The position numbers were made by a program, and so were the translations under genes. The notes under the pieces are model-generated. The model did not search any database. It had not been told where the DNA came from and saw only the letters and a program-made list of their open reading frames with translations. A stretch of DNA of 30,013 nt from Syntrophaceae bacterium UBA4059 (GTDB taxonomy: Bacteria; Desulfobacterota; Syntrophia; Syntrophales; Smithellaceae), in NCBI GenBank assembly GCA_002382045.1, contig DFZJ01000059.1:1-30013 (forward strand), given 5' to 3'. Positions 6,979-15,295 of the stretch are shown here, piece by piece (positions within the stretch are counted from its first letter, which is position 1; each line of letters begins with the position of its first letter).

Positions 6979-7374
6979 TCAGCTAGTTTCCTGCTGCATG
7001 ATAAAATCATGGTAGCCCGCGGCATCCAGAAGATCATCCAGCTGCTCCAGATCATCCATCTCAATGACAACCAGCCAGCCGGTATCATGAGGATCACTGT
7101 TAATGATGCCGATGTCGTCATTAATGTCTTCATTGACGCTGACAATTGTCCCGCTGACCGAAGCAATCAGATCAACCACCGCCTTGGTGGATTCAATCGA
7201 GCCGAAAGATTCGTCGCGTTCCACATAGGCATCCACTTCAGGGAATTCTATCGACAGGATTTCTCCGAGACTTTCCTGGGCGTAATCCGTAATCCCCAGC
7301 GTAGCCATATCTCCGTCAACCCGTACCCAAATATGTTCGCGACTGTAAAGCAGGTCTTCTGGAAATACCTTCAT
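6979..7374 (-). CDS. gcvH: Glycine cleavage system H protein
   Basis: The 131-residue lipoyl-carrier protein has the normal length. It opens YSREHIWVRVDGDMATLGITDY in the family pattern, and carries the lipoylation motif ESTKAVVDL with Lys64 as acceptor. It then has SGTIVSVNEDI and a DPHDTGWLVVIEM strand. H protein shuttles the aminomethyl group between GcvP, GcvT and GcvL. None of those genes is nearby; instead the gene is followed by a LipM-like transferase and preceded by an M24 peptidase. A lone GcvH can also serve as the lipoyl assembly platform for other 2-oxoacid dehydrogenases. A GAGG lies about 9 nt before the ATG. Confidence 0.95.
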   Translation of the reverse strand: MKVFPEDLLYSREHIWVRVDGDMATLGITDYAQESLGEILSIEFPEVDAYVERDESFGSIESTKAVVDLIASVSGTIVSVNEDINDDIGIINSDPHDTGWLVVIEMDDLEQLDDLLDAAGYHDFIMQQETS

Positions 7375-7392
7375 GACAGTTTAACCTCAATT

Positions 7393-8481
7393 TTATTCAA
7401 TGACGACGAGATCTTTTTTCATTTTTGAAATTATTTCGCAACTATTTTTTTTCACGAAAACCGTGTCTTCAATCCGGATGCCCCACAGGCCGGGATAATA
7501 AAGACCGGGTTCAACCGTCACCACCATTCCGGCCTTTAAAACGTCCTGCGAATTCGGCGCCAGCCGGGGTGCTTCATGAACCTCCAGACCGACCCCATGA
7601 CCTGTTCCGTGTACAAAATAACGGCTGTATTTTTTACCCAGCACACCACGAACCAGCTTATCCACATCAGCCGCGGCTATTCCCGCCCTGATGGCCAGGA
7701 TGGCTTCATCGTGAGCCCGCAGTACGGCACGATAAGCATTTTTTTTATCACCTGTCAATTCCCCAAATGCAAATGTGCAAGTTTCATCAGAACAGTAGCC
7801 GCGATATTTGACGCCAAAATCAATAACCACCAAATCGCCATTTCTGATTTTACGATGGGTCGGCTGAGCGTGAGGCAGCGCGCCATTCTCTCCGGAGGCG
7901 ATAATCGTTTCAAAAGCAATCTGCTCGGCTCCCGCAAGGCGCGCCGTCATTTCCAGTTGCAGAGCCGTTTCCTGTTCCGTCCAGCCGGGTTGTATTTCGC
8001 GGGCAAGCGTGCCTATGGCCTGTGAGGCGATAGCCGCCGCTTTTTTCATGGCGGCCATTTCATGGCTGTCTTTATAAGCCCGAAGCAATCTCAATTCACT
8101 CCCCAGACCGACCCATTGAACCTTTTTAATCGCTCGCGTTAAATCATGGTACATTTCGACAGTAACGCAAGCGGCTTCAAAACCGATTTTTTTCAGGCCC
8201 AACTCCCTCACGGCCTGCTCGATTCCCTGAATTTTATTTTGATAATGAAGAACGGAAATCCCCTGAACCTCCGCAGCGGCTTGGGCCGTGTAGCGTCCAT
8301 CAACGAGGAGCCTGCCGTCATCGGAGCCTAAAATCAGCAAGCCGTCACTGCCGGTAAATTTCGACAGATAGCGGATATTGCTCCTATTGGAAAACAGGAT
8401 GCCATCGACATGATAATCAGGGAATTTTCTCCGGACGGTCTGAATTCTGGGGAGAGAAAAATTATTGATGGCTTGCGGCAT
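7393..8481 (-). CDS. M24 family metallopeptidase (Xaa-Pro aminopeptidase type)
   Basis: A 362-residue protein with an N-terminal creatinase-like domain (about residues 1-135, with NIRYLSKFTGSDGLLIL) and a C-terminal pita-bread catalytic domain. All five dinuclear-metal ligands are present: Asp221 (VVIDFG), Asp232 (CSDETCTF), His295 (GTGHGVGLEVHE), Glu324 (VTVEPGLYYP) and Glu338 (IRIEDTVF). The enzyme should remove N-terminal residues ahead of proline in the cytoplasm, or cleave Xaa-Pro dipeptides. The start overlaps the end of the upstream TPR gene by 20 nt and gcvH follows 18 nt later, so all three are probably co-transcribed. Confidence 0.92.
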   Translation of the reverse strand: MPQAINNFSLPRIQTVRRKFPDYHVDGILFSNRSNIRYLSKFTGSDGLLILGSDDGRLLVDGRYTAQAAAEVQGISVLHYQNKIQGIEQAVRELGLKKIGFEAACVTVEMYHDLTRAIKKVQWVGLGSELRLLRAYKDSHEMAAMKKAAAIASQAIGTLAREIQPGWTEQETALQLEMTARLAGAEQIAFETIIASGENGALPHAQPTHRKIRNGDLVVIDFGVKYRGYCSDETCTFAFGELTGDKKNAYRAVLRAHDEAILAIRAGIAAADVDKLVRGVLGKKYSRYFVHGTGHGVGLEVHEAPRLAPNSQDVLKAGMVVTVEPGLYYPGLWGIRIEDTVFVKKNSCEIISKMKKDLVVIE

Positions 8482-8971
8482 GCGTTTTAATCCTGCGAAT
8501 ATTGATCAACCATCCCGACAGCGTATGAATCAAATGATCGGTAGAAGCAGCATGATCTTGTTGATCCAGGTTACTTTCATTTTTTTGCACTTCCTCAAAG
8601 CTGGTACTTTGCGAGGTTAATGCCTGACGTTTCTCGGCAGACGGATGATAAACCTGATATTGCTGATAACAAAGTTGAGCCTCTCGGGCATAGCCTTTTT
8701 TTGTATAAAACTCTCCCATCCGGGCAAACACACCGGCCAAAGCGGAAATTTTTTTCTCCAGTTCGCAAAGCATCTGTTGGGATTCCGCCAGATGCGCCAG
8801 CGCAACTTGCGCCTCACCTGCCGCTATATAAGCGTCAGCGTCCATCGGCCATGCTTTTAATCTTTGCTGCGCCAGCGCCAGAGCATCCGGATACATATTA
8901 TTCCGGCATAGACCATGGAATTGATCGAGAAAAACAAGACGGGTTTTTTCGAAGCTTTGATTGTCCATCAT
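8462..8971 (-). CDS. TPR-like protein of unknown function
   Basis: A 169-residue protein I do not recognise. Residues 5-105 form helical, TPR-like pairs (YPDALALAQQRLKAWPMDADAY, then AREAQLCYQQYQVYHPSAEKR). The remainder is a polar linker followed by a short amphipathic C-terminus (HLIHTLSGWLINIRRI). There is no signal peptide or lipobox. Its ATG overlaps the stop of the preceding TPR lipoprotein in a TAATG arrangement, which implies translational coupling, and its 3' end overlaps the peptidase start by 20 nt. Position suggests a link to the pilus cluster, but no function can be assigned from sequence alone. Confidence 0.75.
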   Translation of the reverse strand: MMDNQSFEKTRLVFLDQFHGLCRNNMYPDALALAQQRLKAWPMDADAYIAAGEAQVALAHLAESQQMLCELEKKISALAGVFARMGEFYTKKGYAREAQLCYQQYQVYHPSAEKRQALTSQSTSFEEVQKNESNLDQQDHAASTDHLIHTLSGWLINIRRIKTHAASHQ

Positions 8972-9726
8972 TACAAAGACCGCAAGTGCTCCCGTGCTTT
9001 TTTGCCCAAAGCCGATTGCGGGGCAAGCTTAACAACCTGCTGAAAGGATTTTTTTGCATTGGCCGTGTCTTTTAATTTCAAATAAGTTTCCGCCAGAAAA
9101 AAATGAGCATCATAAAGAGAAGGATTCAACTGAACGGATTTTTCCAGATGCTCCCTGGCCTGGTTCAGATCCGATTTTTTGATATAGATTAATCCGATAT
9201 TTTTTTCGATTTGCGGCTGTAAATTGGCCATCCCATCCTGTCTTTGTGCCTGCTGATACCGGGACATGGCCATATCATAATTTTGCAGGTTATAATAAGC
9301 CCAACCGGAGTTATAAAGAGCAAGCCCCGGTGTCTCATAAATATGATTTTTCAATGCTTGATCAAACGAATCAATGGCTTTCTGCCATTGCCCCATATCC
9401 ATGTACAGGGTGCCTATATAATTGTGCGCTTCCGAATAATCATCCTTTAAGGATACGGCCCTCTGAAACCTTTCCATGGCCATATCCCTTAAACCACGTC
9501 CCAGATACGCAATGCCTAAATGATAATTGATGACCGGATCGTCGGGAGCGTATTTATCAGCCTCCAGCAGTTCTTTGAGCGCACCTAAATACTGTCGCGC
9601 CTCAATCAAAGCCATCCCGTTTTTTAAAGATACATTGGCCTGATCTCTATGCCAGGGCGTGCTGGTACAGGAGACCAGAAATAACTGGCAAAGTAAAACA
9701 GACAGGACGATTGTTTTCAGTTTCAT
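8971..9726 (-). CDS. pilW: TPR lipoprotein, probable type IV pilus biogenesis/stability protein PilW (PilF)
   Basis: A 251-residue exported lipoprotein. The N-terminus MKLKTIVLSVLLCQLFLVSC is a lipoprotein signal with Cys20 as the lipidated residue (lipobox LVSC). About six TPR repeats follow (for example ALKELLEADKYAPDDPVINY, HNYIGTLYMDMGQWQKAI and EHLEKSVQLNPSLYDAH). PilW/PilF/Tgl proteins are outer-membrane TPR lipoproteins that help the secretin PilQ assemble. Location 107 nt after pilQ on the same strand supports this role, although many TPR lipoproteins look alike. The next gene starts within its stop codon (TAATG). Confidence 0.75.
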   Translation of the reverse strand: MKLKTIVLSVLLCQLFLVSCTSTPWHRDQANVSLKNGMALIEARQYLGALKELLEADKYAPDDPVINYHLGIAYLGRGLRDMAMERFQRAVSLKDDYSEAHNYIGTLYMDMGQWQKAIDSFDQALKNHIYETPGLALYNSGWAYYNLQNYDMAMSRYQQAQRQDGMANLQPQIEKNIGLIYIKKSDLNQAREHLEKSVQLNPSLYDAHFFLAETYLKLKDTANAKKSFQQVVKLAPQSALGKKAREHLRSL

Positions 9727-9833
9727 GGCTTGATCCGCTCAATTCGCACATCGGATTTAATTTTGTGCATTGACCGATAAAAATCCCGCCGCGCATTGGA
9801 CTGCAGAGGGATTGATGCTCCGGGAGTGTTTTT

Positions 9834-11612
9834 TTAATTCCGCTTGGGACAACGGTCCAGTTTATCGGCAAGCGCCGTATCACATTGATCTTCAACATAT
9901 CCGGAATCAGACAATATCTTTGGCGTAATAAATATCATCAACTGCCGCTTATGCTTTTCGACACCTTCCGTTTTGAATAACCATCCCAAAACCGGAATCT
10001 TATAAAACAGGGGAAGTCCGGATACCGCTTTGCTCTCCGTATTTCGGGAGATGCCCCCGATCACAACCGTATCTCCGTCGGTTACGACAACCTTGGATTC
10101 CACTTCATTCTTACGAATAGGCGGATTGCCCTGAAGAATCTGTCCGGTAGCATAGTCGGGCGTATCATTGGTCGCTTTAATTTCCATGGCAATCTTGCCT
10201 TCATCGGTAATTTTGGGCTTTACTTCCAATCGCAAAACAGCTTCTTTAAAGGTAACGCTGGCCGGCGAACTGCCTGAAGCCGGCGTCACGTAGGGCACTT
10301 CATCACCCTGCTTGATGACGGCTTTCACATCGTCCATCGTCACGACTCTGGGCGCTGAAATGATTTTACCTTCAGTGGTCGTCTCCAGTGCATTGAGCTG
10401 AGTTTCAATAAAGCCTTTGGCCCCTCCAAAAACAAGACCAAAAGTCGGCCCGGTTACAGCGGATGGAAAATTGACTGCCGCCATCGTTAATGGCGTGGTG
10501 GCGGTTAAGGAGGTAATCTCAGACGGATAATTGATCGCCTGAGCGTTACTCGTCGAGAGTGGATTGGTGCCACCAGCGAAACCCAATCCATAATTCCCGG
10601 TGGATGCGTGTTGACCGAATCCCCATTGAATACCCAGATTTCTGGTAAAATCATCCGTTACTTCCACAATTTTTGTTTCAATCAGAATCTGACGTAATTT
10701 CCCTTTTTCGATTAGAATTTTTAGTTCTCTTTCCTTACGAGTTTCTTCCGCTTTAACTGCGCTCGTTTCTGCCGCAGCTTTGTCGGCTTCCTCTTTTTTC
10801 TTTCTATCGTTCGTCATCACGCTGATGACATCACCCATTTGTTTTTTTGTCAGGCCTTGTATATCCAGGATAGCATCTAATGCTTGAGTCCAAGGCACAC
10901 TTTTCATCGTTACAGTAACATTGCCTTTAACGTCATCCCCAGAAATTATGTTTACATTACCGTATTCAGCCATTAACCGTAAAACGCTCTTAATATTCGC
11001 CTCTTGAAAATCAAGGGATATCATTCTATCTATAAACTTTTGTGTTGTTTCGGATGGTACCGTTTTTTTGATTTCATTTCCTTCAGGGGCGCCACCAGAC
11101 ATTGCCGTTCCGGATTTTATTTGATTGTTAGCGCTTAACTTTGCTTCTACACTGGAAATATTGAAATCAATGACAACAATCTTTCCTTCCTGTCTGATGG
11201 AATAGGGAACCATTTCTTTTAGGTTAATTTTTAAATTAATCCATTGCTTGCCTTCCGACGATCGCTGCTGAAGCTGCACGTCCGTTACATTAAGAGCCTG
11301 TTTCCACGTCAGGATTTCCCGCAGGTTGTCGGGTGCATACAAATTTTCCAGACTGATGAGCACACTATTATCGCCCTGAATGGACGTAGGGGCAATCGAG
11401 GGCTGCTGAGATACCACCAGACGGACTCTTTCCCGGCCGGACAACTTGTCAAATAGTACGTTTTCCAGATAACCGACATTTGCCGATTCGCTTTTGGCGC
11501 CGGGATTCTTATATTGATCTGCATATAAATCCGTAATCATCCCGACCGGAGCATATAAAAAAATCCAAAAGATGATCAAAACAGGGATTATTTTGGATAA
11601 ACATTTTTTCAT
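9834..11612 (-). CDS. pilQ: Type IV pilus secretin PilQ
   Basis: A 592-residue secretin with a hydrophobic signal sequence (about residues 1-32, possible cleavage after LYA). An AMIN-type domain follows (about 45-150, with RVRLVVSQQP). Next come an STN/N0 domain (about 195-265, DFQEANIKSVLRLMAEYGNVNI), a charged lysine/glutamate linker (about 268-295) and an N1-like domain (ILIETKIVEVTDDFTRNLGIQ). The secretin C-terminal domain ends with VVIGGISRNTES, LPLFYKIPVLGWLFKTEG and LMIFITPKIL, which are diagnostic. It forms the outer-membrane channel for the pilus. It is shorter than gammaproteobacterial PilQ because it has a single AMIN domain. A GAGGT lies about 8 nt before the ATG. Confidence 0.96.
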   Translation of the reverse strand: MKKCLSKIIPVLIIFWIFLYAPVGMITDLYADQYKNPGAKSESANVGYLENVLFDKLSGRERVRLVVSQQPSIAPTSIQGDNSVLISLENLYAPDNLREILTWKQALNVTDVQLQQRSSEGKQWINLKINLKEMVPYSIRQEGKIVVIDFNISSVEAKLSANNQIKSGTAMSGGAPEGNEIKKTVPSETTQKFIDRMISLDFQEANIKSVLRLMAEYGNVNIISGDDVKGNVTVTMKSVPWTQALDAILDIQGLTKKQMGDVISVMTNDRKKKEEADKAAAETSAVKAEETRKERELKILIEKGKLRQILIETKIVEVTDDFTRNLGIQWGFGQHASTGNYGLGFAGGTNPLSTSNAQAINYPSEITSLTATTPLTMAAVNFPSAVTGPTFGLVFGGAKGFIETQLNALETTTEGKIISAPRVVTMDDVKAVIKQGDEVPYVTPASGSSPASVTFKEAVLRLEVKPKITDEGKIAMEIKATNDTPDYATGQILQGNPPIRKNEVESKVVVTDGDTVVIGGISRNTESKAVSGLPLFYKIPVLGWLFKTEGVEKHKRQLMIFITPKILSDSGYVEDQCDTALADKLDRCPKRN

Positions 11613-11624
11613 GATATTACCTCA

Positions 11625-12149
11625 TTAGATATTTTTACGCAGTTTCAAAATAATTCTTTTTACTTTTTTCCCGTCCAACTCATCCACGGTTATACGATCT
11701 GCCAGAATATTGGTTACTTTTCCGTTATTACGACCAATGCGGGTTCCGATAAAAAGCGGGTAAAATTTGTTGGCCGCATCCTGAACAACAGCCACCCGAC
11801 GCGTTTGGTCCCCCATAATGCCAACCAGGTTGAAATTTTCCACTCCCTCTCGCTGCAAGGGATAGATGGATTCCACTTTGCTGGCTTTTGCTTTTTTTGC
11901 TACATCCACTTGCATTTCAATAAAAGGTTTAAACGGATCCGGCTTGCCCACGGGATTATAACTGTAAAAACTCGTCTGCGTCGGCAACACCTGTGGCACG
12001 GGAGGCGCTTGTATGGGATGCTGGACGGTTTTCGGCGCGGATGGCGGCGTTTTCACGGATGGCTTATTGGTTTCCGCGCCAAACGCACAAAAAGCGATCG
12101 TCAAAAGAATCAACAAATTGCACAAAATGATGATTTTATTTTTTTTCAT
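11625..12149 (-). CDS. pilP: Type IV pilus assembly protein PilP
   Basis: A 174-residue periplasmic protein from the chosen ATG at 12149; an in-frame start 36 nt upstream would add a basic stretch with no family counterpart. The N-terminus (KKNKIIILCNLLILLTIAF) is a membrane signal. A proline-rich unstructured arm follows (about 30-60), then the PilP beta-sandwich with PVGKPDPFKPF, LVGIMGDQTRRVAVVQD, and IGRNNGKVTNILADRITV. PilP bridges the PilN/PilO inner-membrane complex and PilQ. PilP is usually lipidated, but the Cys here sits in IAFC, a poor lipobox, so the lipid anchor is doubtful. It overlaps pilO by 14 nt and ends 12 nt before pilQ. Confidence 0.9.
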   Translation of the reverse strand: MKKNKIIILCNLLILLTIAFCAFGAETNKPSVKTPPSAPKTVQHPIQAPPVPQVLPTQTSFYSYNPVGKPDPFKPFIEMQVDVAKKAKASKVESIYPLQREGVENFNLVGIMGDQTRRVAVVQDAANKFYPLFIGTRIGRNNGKVTNILADRITVDELDGKKVKRIILKLRKNI

Positions 12150-12888
12150 TTTTCTTTTCACTTGTTTTCTCTTTTTTGTCCACAAACATGTATGTTTTCA
12201 CAGTACAAGATGACGTAATGTGATTTCCCCGTCCTTTAACATCCCTCCGGTCACCCATGGAAATATCGGAAATATTGATAATGCGCGGAAGTTTGGCCAC
12301 TTTTTCAAAAAAGTGAACAATATTTTGGAAATTGCCCGTCACGGTCACTCTCACCGGTATTTCCTCGTAAAAAGGCTCAGGCGCCGGCGCCTTCTTGCCG
12401 TCACCGGGCTTCGCCGGCGTGCCGCCTGATTTTTCAGCTTCCGCCTTTTCTTTTTCCTCCTGCTGCTTATCGGAAGGTTTCAGCTTGTCGGACAATTTAG
12501 GAGAGTCCGCCATGGTTTTTGGCACAGAAGCCTGAGGCTCAAACAATATAAACTCAACACCCGTATCTCTTCCCGCCAACGCGACAGAATGAAAAAGGCC
12601 GGGAATTTCCCGCTGGTCGGGAAGTTTTAACAAAGCCACTTTATAATTTTGTTCCAGCGCCGCAACTTCAGCTTTATATTTATCGAATTGCTTCGCCATT
12701 TTTTCTTTTTGACTAATTTGTGATTCAATATCCTGATATTCTTTGTCCAGCTCCGATTTTTTGGTTAACGTATCGGCTAAAAAGTAAGCGTAATAAACGT
12801 AACCGATAACAAAAACGATCAGCACGACGATCAGGGCTTTGGCCTGCGGAGACAATTTTTTAATATCGTTTACTGTGATGGGCATCAT
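12136..12888 (-). CDS. pilO: Type IV pilus assembly protein PilO
   Basis: A 250-residue bitopic inner-membrane protein. It has a short cytoplasmic N-terminus, one transmembrane helix (about residues 18-38), a coiled coil (about 42-85, with SELDKEYQDIESQISQKEKM) and a periplasmic ferredoxin-like domain ending in PRIINISDISMG. An atypical low-complexity linker rich in Lys, Glu and Pro (about 121-172) splits the periplasmic domain. PilO pairs with PilN to couple the cytoplasmic motor to the secretin. The start overlaps the pilN stop (TAATG), typical of translational coupling. Confidence 0.93.
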   Translation of the reverse strand: MMPITVNDIKKLSPQAKALIVVLIVFVIGYVYYAYFLADTLTKKSELDKEYQDIESQISQKEKMAKQFDKYKAEVAALEQNYKVALLKLPDQREIPGLFHSVALAGRDTGVEFILFEPQASVPKTMADSPKLSDKLKPSDKQQEEKEKAEAEKSGGTPAKPGDGKKAPAPEPFYEEIPVRVTVTGNFQNIVHFFEKVAKLPRIINISDISMGDRRDVKGRGNHITSSCTVKTYMFVDKKEKTSEKKNEKK

Positions 12889-13436
12889 TAAAATCCCTTT
12901 TTCATTGTGCAGGAAAAAATAAACTGCTGCAACGTTGTATTGGCAATCACCACATTTTTTGACGAAACCAAATCGACCGACTTGATGGGGGGAAAATTTT
13001 CAATGGTTTTCATGAAATCAGCAGCGACAATATTGTCACGGCCGATTCCCTCGATGGTCAGACTGTCATTTTTTTGTACAATTCTGGTAAGCCAAATGCT
13101 GTTTTGTGGAACCAGCATGGATAAATCATCAAGCGTTTTTACCGGCAATAATCGGTTTTCTTCCAGTGTGCCGATGACCCCCAGTTTCAGCTCCAGTTCC
13201 TTTTTCTTGAGTTTAAACTTTTCCAAATTACCCACTTTGCCGTCTAAAACTTTTAAAGTTGCTTTGGAATCCTCAAGTTTTTTTTCTAAATCACTGACTT
13301 GTGAAACCATATGGAGCTGGAACAAGACAAGACAAAGAACAAAAAAGATAAACGACCCGGCAATAATCGTAATCTGTCTGGCCAGATTATCTTTCTTTTC
13401 TTTTTCACGGTAAGGTAAAAGATTAATTTTAATCAT
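12888..13436 (-). CDS. pilN: Type IV pilus assembly protein PilN
   Basis: A 182-residue protein. The N-terminal MIKINLLPYREKEKK is the signature INLLP motif, the short cytoplasmic peptide that docks in the groove of PilM. A transmembrane helix (about residues 21-43), a coiled coil (about 45-85) and a fimbrial-assembly periplasmic domain (with MLVPQNSIWLTRIVQ in part) follow. It starts inside the pilM stop (ATGA, 4-nt overlap) and ends in the pilO start. Confidence 0.95.
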   Translation of the reverse strand: MIKINLLPYREKEKKDNLARQITIIAGSFIFFVLCLVLFQLHMVSQVSDLEKKLEDSKATLKVLDGKVGNLEKFKLKKKELELKLGVIGTLEENRLLPVKTLDDLSMLVPQNSIWLTRIVQKNDSLTIEGIGRDNIVAADFMKTIENFPPIKSVDLVSSKNVVIANTTLQQFIFSCTMKKGF

Positions 13437-14506
13437 TTATCACCTATTTTCCTTAAACCCAACCCAATGGCTACCGCACCGATTGTTTTGATGCTGTCGA
13501 GCTTTCCGGCATCAATATTATTCTTGTTATGGCCGATTTTTAAAAGCGGATTCATTAACTCTGTCTCTATGTTCAGACGCTGCGATAAATGGTTGTCTAA
13601 CCCTGCAATTCTGGAAGATCCGCCGGATAGATAAACATGCTTGATGTAATCGCCTCCGAATGTTGAACGGAAGTAATCAACGGATCTTTCGATTTCTGAA
13701 CAGATCGGCTCGGCACAATCTAAAATGGCGTTTTTCAGATCCATATTTTCCTGTTCGCCTTCCAGGCCTTCGGTTTTCATAGCTTCAGCTTCTTCCGCCG
13801 ACACCTGATATTTTTCCTGCAACCGCTCAGTGATTTCATTTCCGGCGATCGTAAAATCTCTGGTAAAAATGGATATCCCGCCTTTAATGACATTAATATT
13901 GGTCAAGTGCGCGCCAATATTAACAATGACGACAATATCATTCTCTTCAAATTCATAGTTGGCCTCATACATGGTTTCCAGCGCAAAAGAATCCACATCC
14001 ATGATCATGACCGTAAGACCGGCTGCGGTAATCGCATCCAGATAGCTGCTGACATCCGCCTTCTTGGCGGCGACAATGATGACGTCCATTTGATTGGGAT
14101 TCTGCTCATTATCTCCGAGAATCTGAAAATCATAGTTCACATCATCCATATTATCAAAAGGAAGATATTTGCCGGCTTCATCATGGATCAATTCGCGCAG
14201 CTCTGTCTCTTCCATTTGAGCAAGGGTGACTTTTTTAACAATGACGGAATTGCCGGAAAGTGAGGTGACGATTCCTTTTCCCTTGCAACCGGAATTACGG
14301 AAAAGCTCTTTAATCGTTGCCGCCAAAGCAGTGGGATTTTCCACCACACCATCAACGATGGTGCCGGGTGGCAAGAAGATTTGGCGGAACCGGTTGAGCA
14401 TCTGGCCGCTGGAGGTACTGACAATCTCGGCCAGTTTCAAAGAATGTGAACCGATGTCCAGACCGACAAGCTGTTTTTTCCCTGTAAATAATTCTTTTAG
14501 ATCCAT
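13433..14506 (-). CDS. pilM: Type IV pilus assembly protein PilM (actin-like ATPase)
   Basis: From the ATG at 14506 the protein has about 357 residues, the normal PilM length. It shows the actin-like nucleotide-binding fold: QLVGLDIGSHSLKLAEI (phosphate 1), VVIVNIGAHLTNINVIKGG (phosphate 2) and VYLSGGSSRIAGLDNHL (adenosine). PilM sits at the cytoplasmic face and recruits PilN through its N-terminal peptide. An in-frame TTG at 14554 would add 16 unconserved residues that overlap the FtsB-like gene, so the downstream ATG is preferred. The ribosome-binding site is weak. It leads the pilMNOPQ run. Confidence 0.94.
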   Translation of the reverse strand: MDLKELFTGKKQLVGLDIGSHSLKLAEIVSTSSGQMLNRFRQIFLPPGTIVDGVVENPTALAATIKELFRNSGCKGKGIVTSLSGNSVIVKKVTLAQMEETELRELIHDEAGKYLPFDNMDDVNYDFQILGDNEQNPNQMDVIIVAAKKADVSSYLDAITAAGLTVMIMDVDSFALETMYEANYEFEENDIVVIVNIGAHLTNINVIKGGISIFTRDFTIAGNEITERLQEKYQVSAEEAEAMKTEGLEGEQENMDLKNAILDCAEPICSEIERSVDYFRSTFGGDYIKHVYLSGGSSRIAGLDNHLSQRLNIETELMNPLLKIGHNKNNIDAGKLDSIKTIGAVAIGLGLRKIGDK

Positions 14507-14550
14507 TAAAGCACCGTTGTGTGATTGCTTACCTGAAAACAGGCTTTCGT

Positions 14551-14817
14551 TCAATTAGTCAGCCGGTAAACAACGTCTCCCTTTTTTACCATACCCAGCT
14601 CATTGCGCGCTATGGACTCGATGTAAGCCGGATCACTTCGCAATAAAATTATTTTTTCTGCCAGTTGTTTGTTTTGCGCTGCCAGATCGTTATTTTCCGC
14701 TTTCATCTGCGACAGTCTTTTACCCATGAAATAATTATCAACAACCCCTCTGTTGCCGAAGGTTATCAAAAGCGTCATTAAAAACAGAAAGGCAACCAGA
14801 TACCGGCCAATTTTCAT
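14551..14817 (-). CDS. FtsB/DivIC-like septum formation initiator protein
   Basis: An 88-residue single-pass membrane protein. A hydrophobic helix at about residues 5-21 is followed by a leucine-zipper-like coiled coil (RLSQMKAENNDLAAQNKQLA) and the conserved SDPAYIESIARNELGMVKKG segment. That is the family pattern of FtsB/DivIC (Pfam DivIC), a divisome subcomplex with FtsL and FtsQ. It lies 44 nt before pilM on the same strand, unlike enterobacterial ftsB, which is near ispD. GGAGG precedes the ATG by 12 nt, somewhat far. Confidence 0.85.
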   Translation of the reverse strand: MKIGRYLVAFLFLMTLLITFGNRGVVDNYFMGKRLSQMKAENNDLAAQNKQLAEKIILLRSDPAYIESIARNELGMVKKGDVVYRLTN

Positions 14818-14864
14818 TTACAACCAATGCCTCCAGATGAAACATCATACAATACCTTTTGCCC

Positions 14865-15062
14865 TTATTGAGGGAAAACTTCCTCATAAGTCTTCTGCAA
14901 GGCTTTAGCCACTTTCAGCTCCGAGTTCTTTCTTGTAGGCAACCCTTTTTCCATTTTGGCAATGGTTTGTGGTGTCAGCTCCGCTTTACGGGCAAGCTGC
15001 GACACACTCAGAGGAATGGATTCTCGAAATTTTTTCACTCTATTTTTCTTCGTATTTTCCAT
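14865..15062 (-). CDS. Small XRE-family helix-turn-helix regulator
   Basis: A 65-residue protein that is essentially one lambda-repressor-like HTH: LSVSQLARKAELTPQTIAKM (residues about 18-37) forms helices 2 and 3, followed by EKGLPTRKNSELKVAKAL. There is no ligand or oligomerisation domain. It sits 47 nt upstream of the FtsB-like gene and could control the pilus array or its own promoter. The upstream region is very AT-rich. Its target cannot be read from sequence. Confidence 0.82.
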   Translation of the reverse strand: MENTKKNRVKKFRESIPLSVSQLARKAELTPQTIAKMEKGLPTRKNSELKVAKALQKTYEEVFPQ

Positions 15063-15295
15063 AGTGAGTTAAAGTAATACCTTTTAGTTTGATTAAAAAA
15101 AACTACAATCAAAAGAAAATGTCAAGGAAAAAACTTAATGATGATCAAAATTACATAAGATTAATTAATATTAATTATTGATAATATACATCATCATGTA
15201 TTTGTGAAATATTCATGCCACAACATATAGTGTTTTCATCTATTTAGAAAAAATTTAAGAAATTTTATTCCGGTAATCGAGAAACAATAAAATAA
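15063..15295. other. AT-rich intergenic region with a possible operator
   Basis: A strongly AT-rich 233-nt gap between the XRE gene and the DUF39 gene. On the minus strand it holds a TTGACA at 15125-15120, but no good -10 at 16-18 nt spacing. A 7-bp inverted repeat TTTGATT (15088-15094) and AATCAAA (15107-15113) lies just downstream and could be an operator for the XRE protein. No gene or terminator is visible. Confidence 0.35.

Noticed and set aside
9782..9813. Inverted AATCCC/GGGATT pair between pilQ and the TPR lipoprotein gene
   Set aside because: A 6-bp stem with a 20-nt loop and a short T-run; too weak to claim as a terminator that would split the pilus array.
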